Part shown: positions 16,586-24,770 of the stretch, piece by piece
How the letters are laid out: the number at the start of each line of letters is the position of its first letter
Numbering within the stretch: the first letter of the stretch is position 1
NCBI RefSeq assembly: GCF_011947195.1
Contig: NZ_JAATVY010000025.1
Location: 1-64,000, forward strand
Direction: 5' to 3'
Source of the DNA: Planosporangium thailandense
GTDB taxonomy: Bacteria; Actinomycetota; Actinomycetes; Mycobacteriales; Micromonosporaceae
DNA: 64,000 nt
Program-made: the position numbers and the translations under genes
Notes under the pieces: model-generated
Told to the model about the DNA's origin: nothing
Databases searched by the model: none
The model's input: the letters and a program-made list of their open reading frames with translations, nothing else

Positions 16586-17350
16586 ATGCCGAACCGGAGC
16601 GCCGAAGGCGCCGGCCGCACCGTCCTCGTGACGGGCGCGGCCGGCGGCCTCGGCCGCAGCTTCGCCCTGGGCTTCGCCGACCGCGGGTACCGCGTCGCCG
16701 TCGCCGACGTCGACACGGCCGGGGTCGCCGAGACCGCCCGGCTCGTCGAACAGCAGGGGGCAACTGCCTGGCACGGCCGGCTGGACGTGACCTCGCCGGA
16801 GTCGGTCACCGAGGTCTCGGCGGGCGTCGCCGCGTTCGGGGACGGCCGAATCGACGTCGTCGTCAACAACGCCGCCATCTACGCCGGCCTCCACCGCGCG
16901 CCACTGGAGGAACTTGACCCGGCGGAGTGGGACCGGGTGATGGCGGTCAACCTCAAGGGCCCCTGGCTGGTCGTACGCGCCTGCAGCCCGTACCTGGGCG
17001 AGGGGGCGCGGGTGATCAACCTGTCGTCGGCCACCGTGTACAGCGGGTCGGAGAACTGGCTGCACTACGTCGCGTCGAAGGGCGGGGTCATCGCCCTCAC
17101 CCGCGTCATGGCGAAGGAGTTGGGACGCCGTTCCATCACGGTCAACGCCATCGCGCCCGGGTTCACGCTCACCGAGGCCAGCTACGGCCTCATGGAAAAC
17201 GCCGAGCAGTACGGGGTCGACCGCGGCGCGCTGCGCCGACCCAGCCGGCCGGAAGACATCGTCGGGGCCGCGCTGTTCCTCGCCGGCCCGGACAGCGCCT
17301 ACATGACGGGCCAGACGCTCGTCGTCGACGGCGGCCGGCAGTTCATCTGA
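16586..17350 (+). CDS. Short-chain dehydrogenase/reductase (CreG-like candidate)
   Basis: The 254-residue classical SDR has the NAD-binding TGAAGGLG motif, NNAA, a catalytic Ser in NLSSATVYS, YVASK (Tyr and Lys) and a GQTLVVDGG C-terminus. It lies 3 bases after the phosphotransferase gene. In the inferred pathway it would oxidise 4-hydroxybenzyl alcohol, released after dephosphorylation, to the aldehyde, the step assigned to CreG in Corynebacterium. Substrate assignment is by context. Confidence 0.85.
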   Translation: MPNRSAEGAGRTVLVTGAAGGLGRSFALGFADRGYRVAVADVDTAGVAETARLVEQQGATAWHGRLDVTSPESVTEVSAGVAAFGDGRIDVVVNNAAIYAGLHRAPLEELDPAEWDRVMAVNLKGPWLVVRACSPYLGEGARVINLSSATVYSGSENWLHYVASKGGVIALTRVMAKELGRRSITVNAIAPGFTLTEASYGLMENAEQYGVDRGALRRPSRPEDIVGAALFLAGPDSAYMTGQTLVVDGGRQFI

Positions 17351-17367
17351 GCAAGGAGATAACGGAC

Positions 17368-17688
17368 ATGCCCAAGGTCACCTTCACCGACCACGCCGGG
17401 GAGACCCGCGCCATCGACGCCAACCCCGGCGACTCGGTCATGGAGACCGCGGTGCGCAACGGCGTTCCGGGAATCGTGGCCGAATGCGGGGGGTCGCTGT
17501 CCTGCGCCACCTGCCACGTGATCGTCGACCCCGCCGACTTCGCCTCGCTGCCGCCGATGGAGGAGATGGAGGACGAGATGCTCTACGGCACGGCCGTCGA
17601 GCGGCGGGAGACCTCCCGGCTGAGCTGCCAGATCAGGATCACCGAGGACCTGGATCTGCACGTGACCACGCCAGAGACGCAGGTCTGA
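17368..17688 (+). CDS. 2Fe-2S ferredoxin (putidaredoxin/adrenodoxin type, CreF-like)
   Basis: The 106-residue protein has the cluster ligands C40, C46, C49 and C87 in the spacing C-x5-C-x2-C...C typical of vertebrate-type [2Fe-2S] ferredoxins that feed P450s. A clear AAGGAG lies 11 nt before the ATG. It sits between the SDR and ferredoxin-reductase genes and most likely shuttles electrons from the reductase to the P450 coded upstream. Confidence 0.95.
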   Translation: MPKVTFTDHAGETRAIDANPGDSVMETAVRNGVPGIVAECGGSLSCATCHVIVDPADFASLPPMEEMEDEMLYGTAVERRETSRLSCQIRITEDLDLHVTTPETQV

Positions 17689-17690
17689 GC

Positions 17691-18980
17691 ATGTCGCGCG
17701 ACGGACTGCTGATCGTCGGCGCCTCCCAGGCGGGGGTGCAGCTGGCCGTGTCGCTGCGGGCGCTCGGCCACGACGGGCCGATCACGCTGGTGGGGGAGGA
17801 GAACCATCGCCCGTACCAGCGGCCGGCGCTGTCGAAGGAGTTCCTCCAGGGCCTGATCAGCAAGGAGTCCCTGATCTTCCGGAGTGAAGCGTACTGGGCC
17901 GAACACCGGATCAGAGTCGTGAAGAACGAGCGCATCGTCCAGATCGGAAAGTCCGACGACGGCTCGGGTACGGCGTACGCGGAGTCGGGCGCGGCGTTCG
18001 ACTTCGAGCGGCTGGCGCTCACCGTCGGCGCCCGTGCCCGGCGGCTGGAGATCCCCGGGGCCGACCTGGCCGGTGTCCTCTACCTGCGCAACGCCGACGA
18101 CGCCCTGGAGCTCAAGGCGCGCGCTCCCGAAGCCGGCGACGTGGTGGTCATCGGCGGCGGATTCATCGGTCTCGAGGCGGCGGCCAGCCTGACCAAGATG
18201 GGCAAGCGGGTGACCGTGCTGGAGGCCGGCCCCCGGCTGGTCGGCCGCGCGGTCGGGCCGGAGATGTCGGAGTACCTGCGGGCGTACCACGCGGAGCGGG
18301 GGATCGAGATCGTCCTGGACGCGCAGGTGACGCGGCTCGTGCCCGCCGACTCCGGCGCTGCCGTCGGTGGCGTGCAACTGGCCGACGGGCGGGTCGTTCC
18401 GGCCGACATCGTGCTCATCGGCATCGGGGTCGTCCCGAACACCGAGCTGGCGTCAACCCTCGGCCTGGAGTGCGACGACGGGATCCGGGTCGACCGGTAC
18501 GCGCTGACGTCCGACGGCGTCACCATCGCCGTCGGCGACTGCGCCAACCTGCCCAACCCCGTGCCCGGCGCGCCGCCCGGCGACCGGATCCGCTTCGAGA
18601 GCGTCAACAACGCCGTCGAGCAGGCCAAGGTGGCCGCCTACGCGATCACCGGCCGCAAGGAGGAGTACGCCGGCATCCCCTGGTTCTGGTCGAATCAGGG
18701 AGCCCTCAAGCTGCAGATCGCCGGTCTGTCGCGCGGCTACGACCGGACCGTGGTCCGCCGCGACGACACCCGCGGGAAGTTCTCGGTGCTGTACTACCGG
18801 GGCGACCGGATCCTCGCCGCGGACTGTGTCAATGCCCCCCTCGATTTCATGGCTGTCAAGGCCGCGCTCGCCGACGGGTCGGTCATTCCGTACGAGCAGG
18901 CGGCCGACCCCACGGTGCCACTGAAGAAGATCACGGTCGCGGCGGATGCGCCCCGGGAGACAAGGAACGAGCTGACATGA
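17691..18980 (+). CDS. FAD-dependent ferredoxin reductase (CreE-like)
   Basis: The 429-residue protein of the putidaredoxin/rhodocoxin reductase family has an N-terminal FAD motif (LLIVGASQAGVQLA), a second dinucleotide fold for NAD(P)H (VVIGGGFIGLEAA), the TSDGVTIAVGDCANL motif and a C-terminal reductase domain (IPWFWSNQG). It starts 2 bases after the ferredoxin stop. It would pass electrons from NAD(P)H to the ferredoxin and then to the P450. Its stop overlaps the start of the following HD-domain gene (ATGA). Confidence 0.93.
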   Translation: MSRDGLLIVGASQAGVQLAVSLRALGHDGPITLVGEENHRPYQRPALSKEFLQGLISKESLIFRSEAYWAEHRIRVVKNERIVQIGKSDDGSGTAYAESGAAFDFERLALTVGARARRLEIPGADLAGVLYLRNADDALELKARAPEAGDVVVIGGGFIGLEAAASLTKMGKRVTVLEAGPRLVGRAVGPEMSEYLRAYHAERGIEIVLDAQVTRLVPADSGAAVGGVQLADGRVVPADIVLIGIGVVPNTELASTLGLECDDGIRVDRYALTSDGVTIAVGDCANLPNPVPGAPPGDRIRFESVNNAVEQAKVAAYAITGRKEEYAGIPWFWSNQGALKLQIAGLSRGYDRTVVRRDDTRGKFSVLYYRGDRILAADCVNAPLDFMAVKAALADGSVIPYEQAADPTVPLKKITVAADAPRETRNELT

Positions 18981-19645
18981 GAACGGAACTGCCTCCGACG
19001 CCGGTCGTCACCTCGCGTCCGGTCGACACGTCGCCGATCTCGCTCACCCCGCCGGCCGGGGCCGACCTCGACCCGATCTGGGCGGCCGTGGTCCCCGAGA
19101 CGCGCACCCGCAGCAACGACATCCACCTGCCGATCTCCCTGGCCTACGCCGAGCGGCTCTGTGCCGCCTACCCGGACGCGGATCGCCTGGTGGTCCGGGT
19201 GGCGATTCTGCTGCACGACACCGGCTGGGGCCGGGTGGACGAGGACCGCATCCTGAGCGAGGGCTTCAGCGGGGACTGGCGCAAGGCCGCCATCCGGTAC
19301 GAGCACGAGAAGCAGGGCTGCGTCATCGCCCGGGAGGTTCTCCCACCGCTGGGCTACGCCCCGGAGTTCGTCGACGCGGTGGTCGACATCATCGACGGCC
19401 ACGACACCCGCAAGGAGGCCAGGACCCTGGAGGACGCCCTGGTCCGCGACGCCGACCGGCTGTGGCGGTTCGACCACGCGGGCATCGCGCTGGCGTCCGG
19501 CTGGTTCAAGATGGATCCCGCCACCTACTGCGACCGGCTCGCCAGCGAGATCGTGCCCGAGCTGCTCACCGAGGCGGCGATCGCCATCGCCCACGCTGAG
19601 CTCCGGCGGTCGCAGGACCTGCTCAAGACGGCCGTCCTGCGATGA
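18977..19645 (+). CDS. HD-domain phosphohydrolase, paralogue 2 (CreD-like candidate)
   Basis: The 222-residue HD-superfamily protein has H50 (NDIHLPI), H80-D81 (AILLHDTGWG), IDGHDTRK and VRDADRLW, matching the motif layout of the protein at 10710-11396. It is coupled at both ends by ATGA overlaps, to ferredoxin reductase and to aldehyde dehydrogenase, so it belongs firmly to this operon. Its predicted job is removal of phosphate from the oxidised aryl phosphate. Two such paralogues in one cluster may divide work between substrates or oxidation states, or one may be a proofreading hydrolase for unoxidised phosphate ester. Confidence 0.85.
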   Translation: MRTELPPTPVVTSRPVDTSPISLTPPAGADLDPIWAAVVPETRTRSNDIHLPISLAYAERLCAAYPDADRLVVRVAILLHDTGWGRVDEDRILSEGFSGDWRKAAIRYEHEKQGCVIAREVLPPLGYAPEFVDAVVDIIDGHDTRKEARTLEDALVRDADRLWRFDHAGIALASGWFKMDPATYCDRLASEIVPELLTEAAIAIAHAELRRSQDLLKTAVLR

Positions 19646-21123
19646 CCGCCGCACAGCTCGACCGCCGGGGCGCGCTGGCGCTGCCGTACACGCACGTAAC
19701 CGACCTCTACATCGACGGCGCCTGGCGCGCGTCGGCGAGCGCGGCGCGTCTCGACGTCGTCGATCCGGCCACGGAAGAGGTGTGGGGATCGGTACCGGAC
19801 GCCAGCCCGGTCGATGTCGACGCGGCCCTGGCCGCTGCCGACCGGGCCTTCCACGAGGGCCCGTGGCCCCGCCTGACGCCGTCCGAGCGCGCCGGGTACC
19901 TGCTGCGGATCGCCGACGAGATCGAGCGCCGCGCCGAGGTGATGGCGGAGACCAACACGCGGGAGAACGGCTCGCCGATCGCCGAGACCAGGGGAGCCGC
20001 CGCGAACGCCGCCGGCATCCTGCGGTACTTCGCCGGCCTGTCCGCGTACCTCGAGGCCGAAGACGTCCGGGCGTTCCCGGCCGGCGGGGCGGAGTCGCTG
20101 GTGCGGCGCGACCCCGTCGGGGTCAGCGTCCTGATCGCGCCGTGGAACTTTCCGATCAACCTCGTGGTCGTGAAGCTCGCGCCCGCCCTGCTGGCCGGCT
20201 GCCCCGTGGTGATCAAACCGGCCGAGTCCACGCCGCTGTCCGTCCGCTTCGTCATCGAGGCGGTCGAGGCGGCCGGGGTTCCGGCGGGGGTGGTCAACGT
20301 CGTGACCGGGGCGGGGACCGTGGGGGAGGCCCTGGTCCGGCATCCGTTGACCGCGAAGGTCGCGTTCACCGGGTCGACCGCGGTGGGCCGGCGGATCGCC
20401 GCCGCCTGCGGCGAGCTGCTGCGGCCGGTCACCCTGGAGCTCGGCGGCAAGTCGTCGGCGATCGTGCTGCCGGACGCGGTTCTGGAGCAGGTGTCGGGCG
20501 TACTCATCCGCTCCTGCCTGCGTAACACCGGGCAGACCTGCTACATCTCGACCCGGATCCTCGCGCCCGCCGAGCGCTACGACGAGGTCGTGGACATGGT
20601 GACCCGGACGGTGGCGGCCGGGAAGCTCGGGGATCCCTTCGACTCCGACACCGTCTTCGGTCCGCTGGCCACGCGCGAGCAGTACGAGACCGTGCTCGGG
20701 TTCCTGGCTTCCGCCCGGGAGGAAGGGGCCCGGGTCACCACCGGAGGGCGGCCGGCGCAGGTCGACCGCGGCTGGTTCGTCGAGCCCACCGTGCTCGCCG
20801 ACGTCACCCCGGACATGCGGGTGGCGCGGGAAGAGATCTTCGGCCCGGTCGTCACGGTGCTCCGGTACGACACGGTCGACGAGGCCGTGCAGATCGCCAA
20901 CGGCACCGGGTACGGGCTGGGCGGCATCGTGTTCTCGTCGGACCCTGACGCGGCGTTGGCGGTGGCCGAGCGGATGGACACCGGATCGGTCGGCATCAAC
21001 TTCTTCGCCTCCAACCACAGCGCCCCGTTCGGCGGTCGGCACGACTCCGGGCTCGGCGTGGAGTACGGGATCGAGGGGCTGTCGGCGTACCTGGCCTACA
21101 AGTCCATCCACCGCCGGCGGTGA
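19642..21123 (+). CDS. Aldehyde dehydrogenase (CreC-like)
   Basis: The 493-residue member of the ALDH superfamily has N169 (PWNFP), the glutamate E266 (TLELGGK) and the catalytic C300 (RNTGQTCYIS). It overlaps the HD-domain gene by 4 bases. In context it would oxidise 4-hydroxybenzaldehyde to 4-hydroxybenzoate with NAD(P)+, feeding PobA and the protocatechuate branch coded downstream. Its 3' end overlaps the convergent LysR gene by 28 bases. Confidence 0.9.
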   Translation: MTAAQLDRRGALALPYTHVTDLYIDGAWRASASAARLDVVDPATEEVWGSVPDASPVDVDAALAAADRAFHEGPWPRLTPSERAGYLLRIADEIERRAEVMAETNTRENGSPIAETRGAAANAAGILRYFAGLSAYLEAEDVRAFPAGGAESLVRRDPVGVSVLIAPWNFPINLVVVKLAPALLAGCPVVIKPAESTPLSVRFVIEAVEAAGVPAGVVNVVTGAGTVGEALVRHPLTAKVAFTGSTAVGRRIAAACGELLRPVTLELGGKSSAIVLPDAVLEQVSGVLIRSCLRNTGQTCYISTRILAPAERYDEVVDMVTRTVAAGKLGDPFDSDTVFGPLATREQYETVLGFLASAREEGARVTTGGRPAQVDRGWFVEPTVLADVTPDMRVAREEIFGPVVTVLRYDTVDEAVQIANGTGYGLGGIVFSSDPDAALAVAERMDTGSVGINFFASNHSAPFGGRHDSGLGVEYGIEGLSAYLAYKSIHRRR

Positions 21124-22022
21124 ACCGGACCGGCCCGGGCCGGGATCTCCCGTTTGATGCAGTCCCGGAAATCGGCCACCAGGTCGGACCGGTCGTCGCG
21201 GCGCCAGACGGCGGCGAGTTCGACGGTGCGCGGGGTCCCGCGCAGGGGCCGGAGGGTGACGCCGGACCGGTTCAGGGTGGCCACCGACTCGGGGACGATG
21301 GCCAGCCCGATCCCGGCGGCGACCAGGCCGAGCACGGTCTGGATCAGCCAGACGCCCTGCTGGGCGACCTCGGGGGCGATCCCGGCTTCGGTGAACAGCT
21401 CGGTGATGCGGGCGTGCAGCCCGGGAACGTCGTGCTGCTCCGGCATGACGAACGGTTCGTGCCGGACGTCGCGCAGGTCGACCGGGCCGGTGTTGACGGC
21501 GGGATGATCGGTCGGCAGGGCGAGGAGCAGTCGCTCGGTGGACAGCCGGTACGAGGTGAGTTCCGGGTCGCTCACCGGCAGGTAGAGCAGGGCGACGTCG
21601 AGCTGCCGATCGTGCAGGGCGCGGACCAGCGCGTCCGGCCCCATCTCGCGCAGCACCAGCTCGACGCCGGGGTGATCGGCCCGGAAGGACCGGATGAGGT
21701 GGGGCAGGTCGCCGTTGGCGGCCGACGGGACGAAACCGATCGACAGCACACCCCGCGCGCCGTCGCCGACCCGGCGGACCATGCGGACCGTCTGGTCGAG
21801 GTCGGCGAGCAGGCGTCGCGCTTCGGGCAGCAGCGCCTGCCCGGCGTCGGTGAGCCGGATCGCCCGGCGGGACCGGTCGAACAGGGCCACGCCCAGCTCG
21901 TTCTCCAGCAGGCCGATCTGATGGCTCAGGGGCGGCTGGGCCATGTGGAGCCGTTCCGCTGCCCGCGTGAAGCTGAGCTCCTCGGCAACGGCTACGAAGT
22001 ACTTCAATCGCCGGTACTGCAC
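21096..22022 (-). CDS. LysR-family regulator of the pca genes
   Basis: The 308-residue protein has an N-terminal winged HTH (about 1-60, LSFTRAAERLHMAQPPLSHQI) and an effector-binding domain like CatR/BenM/PcaQ. It starts at a GTG and is transcribed divergently from pcaI across an 82-base gap, the standard LysR layout, so activation of pcaIJF by a pathway intermediate is the natural inference. The 3' end runs 28 bases into the convergent aldehyde dehydrogenase gene. Confidence 0.9.
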   Translation of the reverse strand: MQYRRLKYFVAVAEELSFTRAAERLHMAQPPLSHQIGLLENELGVALFDRSRRAIRLTDAGQALLPEARRLLADLDQTVRMVRRVGDGARGVLSIGFVPSAANGDLPHLIRSFRADHPGVELVLREMGPDALVRALHDRQLDVALLYLPVSDPELTSYRLSTERLLLALPTDHPAVNTGPVDLRDVRHEPFVMPEQHDVPGLHARITELFTEAGIAPEVAQQGVWLIQTVLGLVAAGIGLAIVPESVATLNRSGVTLRPLRGTPRTVELAAVWRRDDRSDLVADFRDCIKREIPARAGPVHRRRWMDL

Positions 22023-22049
22023 GGGGCAAGTCTAGATGGAATCGGTATA

Positions 22050-22098
22050 GGTAGCTAGCAACCAGATCTTTGAAGTATCGGCCGGTCGGTAGCACAAT
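22050..22098 (+). promoter_or_regulatory. LysR-box and promoter of pcaIJF, possibly leaderless
   Basis: An imperfect dyad, GGTAGC-TA-GCAACC (22050-22063), contains a T-N11-A LysR box (T22052, A22064). It is followed by a -35-like TTGAAG (22070-22075) and a -10-like CACAAT (22093-22098) with a 17-bp spacer. The pcaI ATG begins 7 bases after the -10 and has no ribosome binding site, which suggests that transcription starts at or next to the A of the ATG. Confidence 0.5.
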
Positions 22099-22104
22099 CA
22101 CGGC

Positions 22105-22809
22105 ATGTCCCAGACGAATTCGGCGACCCGCGATCGATCGCTGGTACGCGGCGCCGCGGAGGCGGTCGCCCTCATCCGGCCGGGTGCCACGTTGATGGTG
22201 GGCGGGTTCGGGCTGGTCGGAGCGCCGCTCACGGTGATCGAGGCGCTCTGCGAGAGCCCGGACGCCCGCGACCTGACCGTGATCAGCAACAACCTGGGGG
22301 AGCCCGGCAGGGGCCTCGGCCGGCTGCTGCTCGAGGGCCGCGTGCGCAAGGCGATCGGGTCCTACTTCACCAGCAACCCGGACGTCGTCCGGGCCCACGC
22401 CGAGGGGCGGCTGGAGATCGACCTGCTGCCGCAGGGGACCCTGGCCGAGTCGATCCGCGCCGGGGGCGCCGGGATCGGCGGCTTCTACACCAAGACGGGC
22501 CTGGGCACCCTGCTGGGCGAGGGGTGCGAGGAGCGGGTGATCCGCGGCGAGCGGTACCTGTTCCGGGAGAGCCTGCACGCCGACGTCGCGCTCGTACGGG
22601 CGCGCGTCGCCGATGAGCTGGGAAACCTCGTCTACTCCAAGACCGCCCGCAACTTCAACCCCGACATGGCCACCGCGGCCGATCTCGTCATCGCGGAGGT
22701 CGACGAGATCGTCCCGGTCGGGGCCCTCGACCCGGAGGCGATCGTGACGCCGCACCTGTTCGTGGACCACCTCGTGCTGAGCACGACCGCGAGGGGAGCC
22801 GGGAAGTGA
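22105..22809 (+). CDS. pcaI: 3-oxoadipate CoA-transferase subunit A
   Basis: The 234-residue family I CoA-transferase alpha subunit has GGFGLVGAPL near the N-terminus and GGAGIGGFYTKTGLGT in the middle. It transfers CoA from succinyl-CoA to 3-oxoadipate. It overlaps subunit B by 4 bases (GTGA). Family members also include succinyl-CoA:3-ketoacid transferases, but linkage to thiolase and pcaHGBL supports the 3-oxoadipate assignment. The start has no upstream Shine-Dalgarno sequence. Confidence 0.9.
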   Translation: MSQTNSATRDRSLVRGAAEAVALIRPGATLMVGGFGLVGAPLTVIEALCESPDARDLTVISNNLGEPGRGLGRLLLEGRVRKAIGSYFTSNPDVVRAHAEGRLEIDLLPQGTLAESIRAGGAGIGGFYTKTGLGTLLGEGCEERVIRGERYLFRESLHADVALVRARVADELGNLVYSKTARNFNPDMATAADLVIAEVDEIVPVGALDPEAIVTPHLFVDHLVLSTTARGAGK

Positions 22810-23480
22810 GCGACGTCCAGAACCGCATCGCCGCCCGCGTCGTTCCGCACATCCCGCCCGGCGCCGTGGTCAACCTGGGTATCGGCATCCCCACGCTGGT
22901 GGCCGACCACCTGCCCGACGCCGACGCCGTGTTCCTGCAGACCGAGAACGGCCTGCTCGGTGTCGGCCCGACGCCGGCGCCCGAGGACGTCGACCCCGAC
23001 CTGGTGCACGCGGGCAAGCAGCCGGTCACCGCGCGGCCGGGCGCGTCGTACTTCGCCAGCTCCGCCTCGTTCGGGATGATCCGTGGCGGGCACGTCGGGA
23101 TCGCCGTGCTGGGCGCGCTGCAGATCGACGCCCAGGGCCGGATCGCGAACTGGGCGCTGCCCGGCAAGCCGGTACTCGGTGTCGGCGGCGCGATGGACCT
23201 GCTCGTGGGCGCCAAGCGCGTGATCGTCGCCACCACACACACGGCCAAGGACGGGTCGGCCAAGATCGTCGCTGAGTGCACCTTCCCGCTGACCGCGCTG
23301 CGCCCCGTCGACGTCGTCGTCACCGAGGCGGCGACGTTCACCGTTGAGAACGGCGAACTCGTCCTCGTCGACCTGGCCGACGGCGTGACCCTCGACTGGG
23401 TGCGCGAGCACACCGCAGCCCCGTTCCGCACGGCCCTGCGAAACCCCGCCCGCCATGAGGAGAGCATCGACCATGCGTGA
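22806..23480 (+). CDS. pcaJ: 3-oxoadipate CoA-transferase subunit B
   Basis: The 224-residue beta subunit of family I CoA-transferase has the catalytic glutamate in the FLQTENGLLGVGP motif, which forms the glutamyl-CoA thioester, and GGAMDLLVGAKRV. It starts at a GTG overlapping the pcaI stop. Its stop lies inside the 5' end of the thiolase gene. Confidence 0.9.
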   Translation: MSDVQNRIAARVVPHIPPGAVVNLGIGIPTLVADHLPDADAVFLQTENGLLGVGPTPAPEDVDPDLVHAGKQPVTARPGASYFASSASFGMIRGGHVGIAVLGALQIDAQGRIANWALPGKPVLGVGGAMDLLVGAKRVIVATTHTAKDGSAKIVAECTFPLTALRPVDVVVTEAATFTVENGELVLVDLADGVTLDWVREHTAAPFRTALRNPARHEESIDHA

Positions 23481-24684
23481 CGCCGTCATCTGTGAACCGT
23501 TGCGGACCCCGGTCGGGGCCTTCGGCGGGTCGCTGCGGGACGTGCCGGCCCACGAGCTGGCGGCCACCGTGATCCGGGCCCTGCTGAGGCGCACCGGGCT
23601 GCCGCCGGAGGCGGTGGACGACGTCGTCCTCGGCCACTGCTACCCGACCATGGACGCGCCCGCGATCGGCCGGGTCGCCGCGCTCGACGCGGGCCTGCCG
23701 GTGAGCGTCACCGGAATCCAGATCGACCGGCGGTGCGGCTCCGGGCTGCAGGCCGTGCTGTACGCGGCCATGCAGGTGCAGACCGGCGCCTCGGACGTGG
23801 TGCTGGCCGGCGGGGCGGAGTCGATGTCGAACGCGCCGTTCTACTCGACCTCGATGCGCTGGGGCGCCAAGGCCGGGCCGGGCGTGATGCTGCACGACGC
23901 GCTGGCGCGCGGCCGGGTCACCGCAGGCGGCAAGAACCACCCGGTGCCCGGCGGCATGTTGGAGACCGCGGAGAACCTGCGCCGGGAGTACGCCATCAGC
24001 CGTGCCGACCAGGACGAGTACGCGGTGCGCAGCCATCAGCGGGCGGCCGCGGCCGCCGCGGCGGGCCGGTTCGCCCACGAGATCGTCCCGGTGACGGTGA
24101 AGGGCCGCAAGGGCGACACGGTCGTCGACCGCGACGAGCACATCCGCCCCGACTCCACGGTGGACAAGCTCGCCACGCTGCGCCCGATCCTCGGCCGCGA
24201 CGACCCGGCGGCGACCGTGACGGCCGGCAACGCGTCCGGTCAGAACGACGGCGCCGCGATCTGCGTGGTGACCCACCCGGCCCGGGCCGCCGAGCTCGGG
24301 CTGCGACCGCTGGCCCGGCTGGTCTCCGCAGGGCTCGGCGGGGTGCCGCCGGCGACGATGGGCATCGGCCCGGTACCGGCGACCGCGAAGGCGCTCGCCG
24401 CCGCGGAGCTGACGCTCGCCGACATCGACCTCATCGAGCTCAACGAGGCGTTCGCCGCGCAGGTACTGGCCTGCACCACGGAGTGGAAGTTCACCCGGGC
24501 CGACTTCGACCGGCTCAACGTCAACGGGTCGGGCATCTCGCTCGGACACCCGGTCGGCGCGACCGGCGGTCGGATTCTGGCCACCCTGACCCGGGAGATG
24601 GCCCGCCGCGACGCCCGGTACGGGCTGGAGACGATGTGCATCGGCGGCGGACAGGGGCTGGCCGCGATCTTTGAGCGGGTCTGA
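23473..24684 (+). CDS. pcaF: 3-oxoadipyl-CoA thiolase
   Basis: The 403-residue thiolase has the acylation cysteine in IDRRCGSGLQAV, the NEAF motif and the C-terminal GLETMCIGGGQG that contains the second active-site Cys. The ATG at 23473 overlaps pcaJ by 8 bases and has GAGGAG upstream. It cleaves 3-oxoadipyl-CoA to acetyl-CoA and succinyl-CoA, the last step of the beta-ketoadipate pathway. General acetyl-CoA acyltransferases look similar, and context decides the assignment. Confidence 0.92.
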   Translation: MRDAVICEPLRTPVGAFGGSLRDVPAHELAATVIRALLRRTGLPPEAVDDVVLGHCYPTMDAPAIGRVAALDAGLPVSVTGIQIDRRCGSGLQAVLYAAMQVQTGASDVVLAGGAESMSNAPFYSTSMRWGAKAGPGVMLHDALARGRVTAGGKNHPVPGGMLETAENLRREYAISRADQDEYAVRSHQRAAAAAAAGRFAHEIVPVTVKGRKGDTVVDRDEHIRPDSTVDKLATLRPILGRDDPAATVTAGNASGQNDGAAICVVTHPARAAELGLRPLARLVSAGLGGVPPATMGIGPVPATAKALAAAELTLADIDLIELNEAFAAQVLACTTEWKFTRADFDRLNVNGSGISLGHPVGATGGRILATLTREMARRDARYGLETMCIGGGQGLAAIFERV

Positions 24685-24694
24685 CGCGCGGGCA

Positions 24695-24770
24695 AGATCC
24701 GCGCAAGAAGTGAGATATTGCAGCCATACGCGCCGTTGAGGCAACAAAGAGTGACTCTCTGCGCGGATCT
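24695..24770. terminator. Long-loop inverted repeat between convergent genes
   Basis: An exact 11-bp inverted repeat (24695-24705 with 24760-24770) encloses 54 bases between pcaF and the convergent regulator gene. The right arm reaches into the regulator's stop codon. It may act as a bidirectional terminator, although the loop is longer than is typical. Confidence 0.35.

Noticed and set aside
14723-17065. A 780-codon minus-strand open frame over the phosphotransferase and SDR genes
   Set aside because: It is antisense to two clearly conserved genes and consists of low-complexity Arg/Asp/Leu/Val sequence.
19525-22770. A 1081-codon minus-strand open frame
   Set aside because: It runs antisense through ALDH, LysR and pcaI genes. 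Its composition is typical of a GC-rich shadow and it has no recognisable domain.
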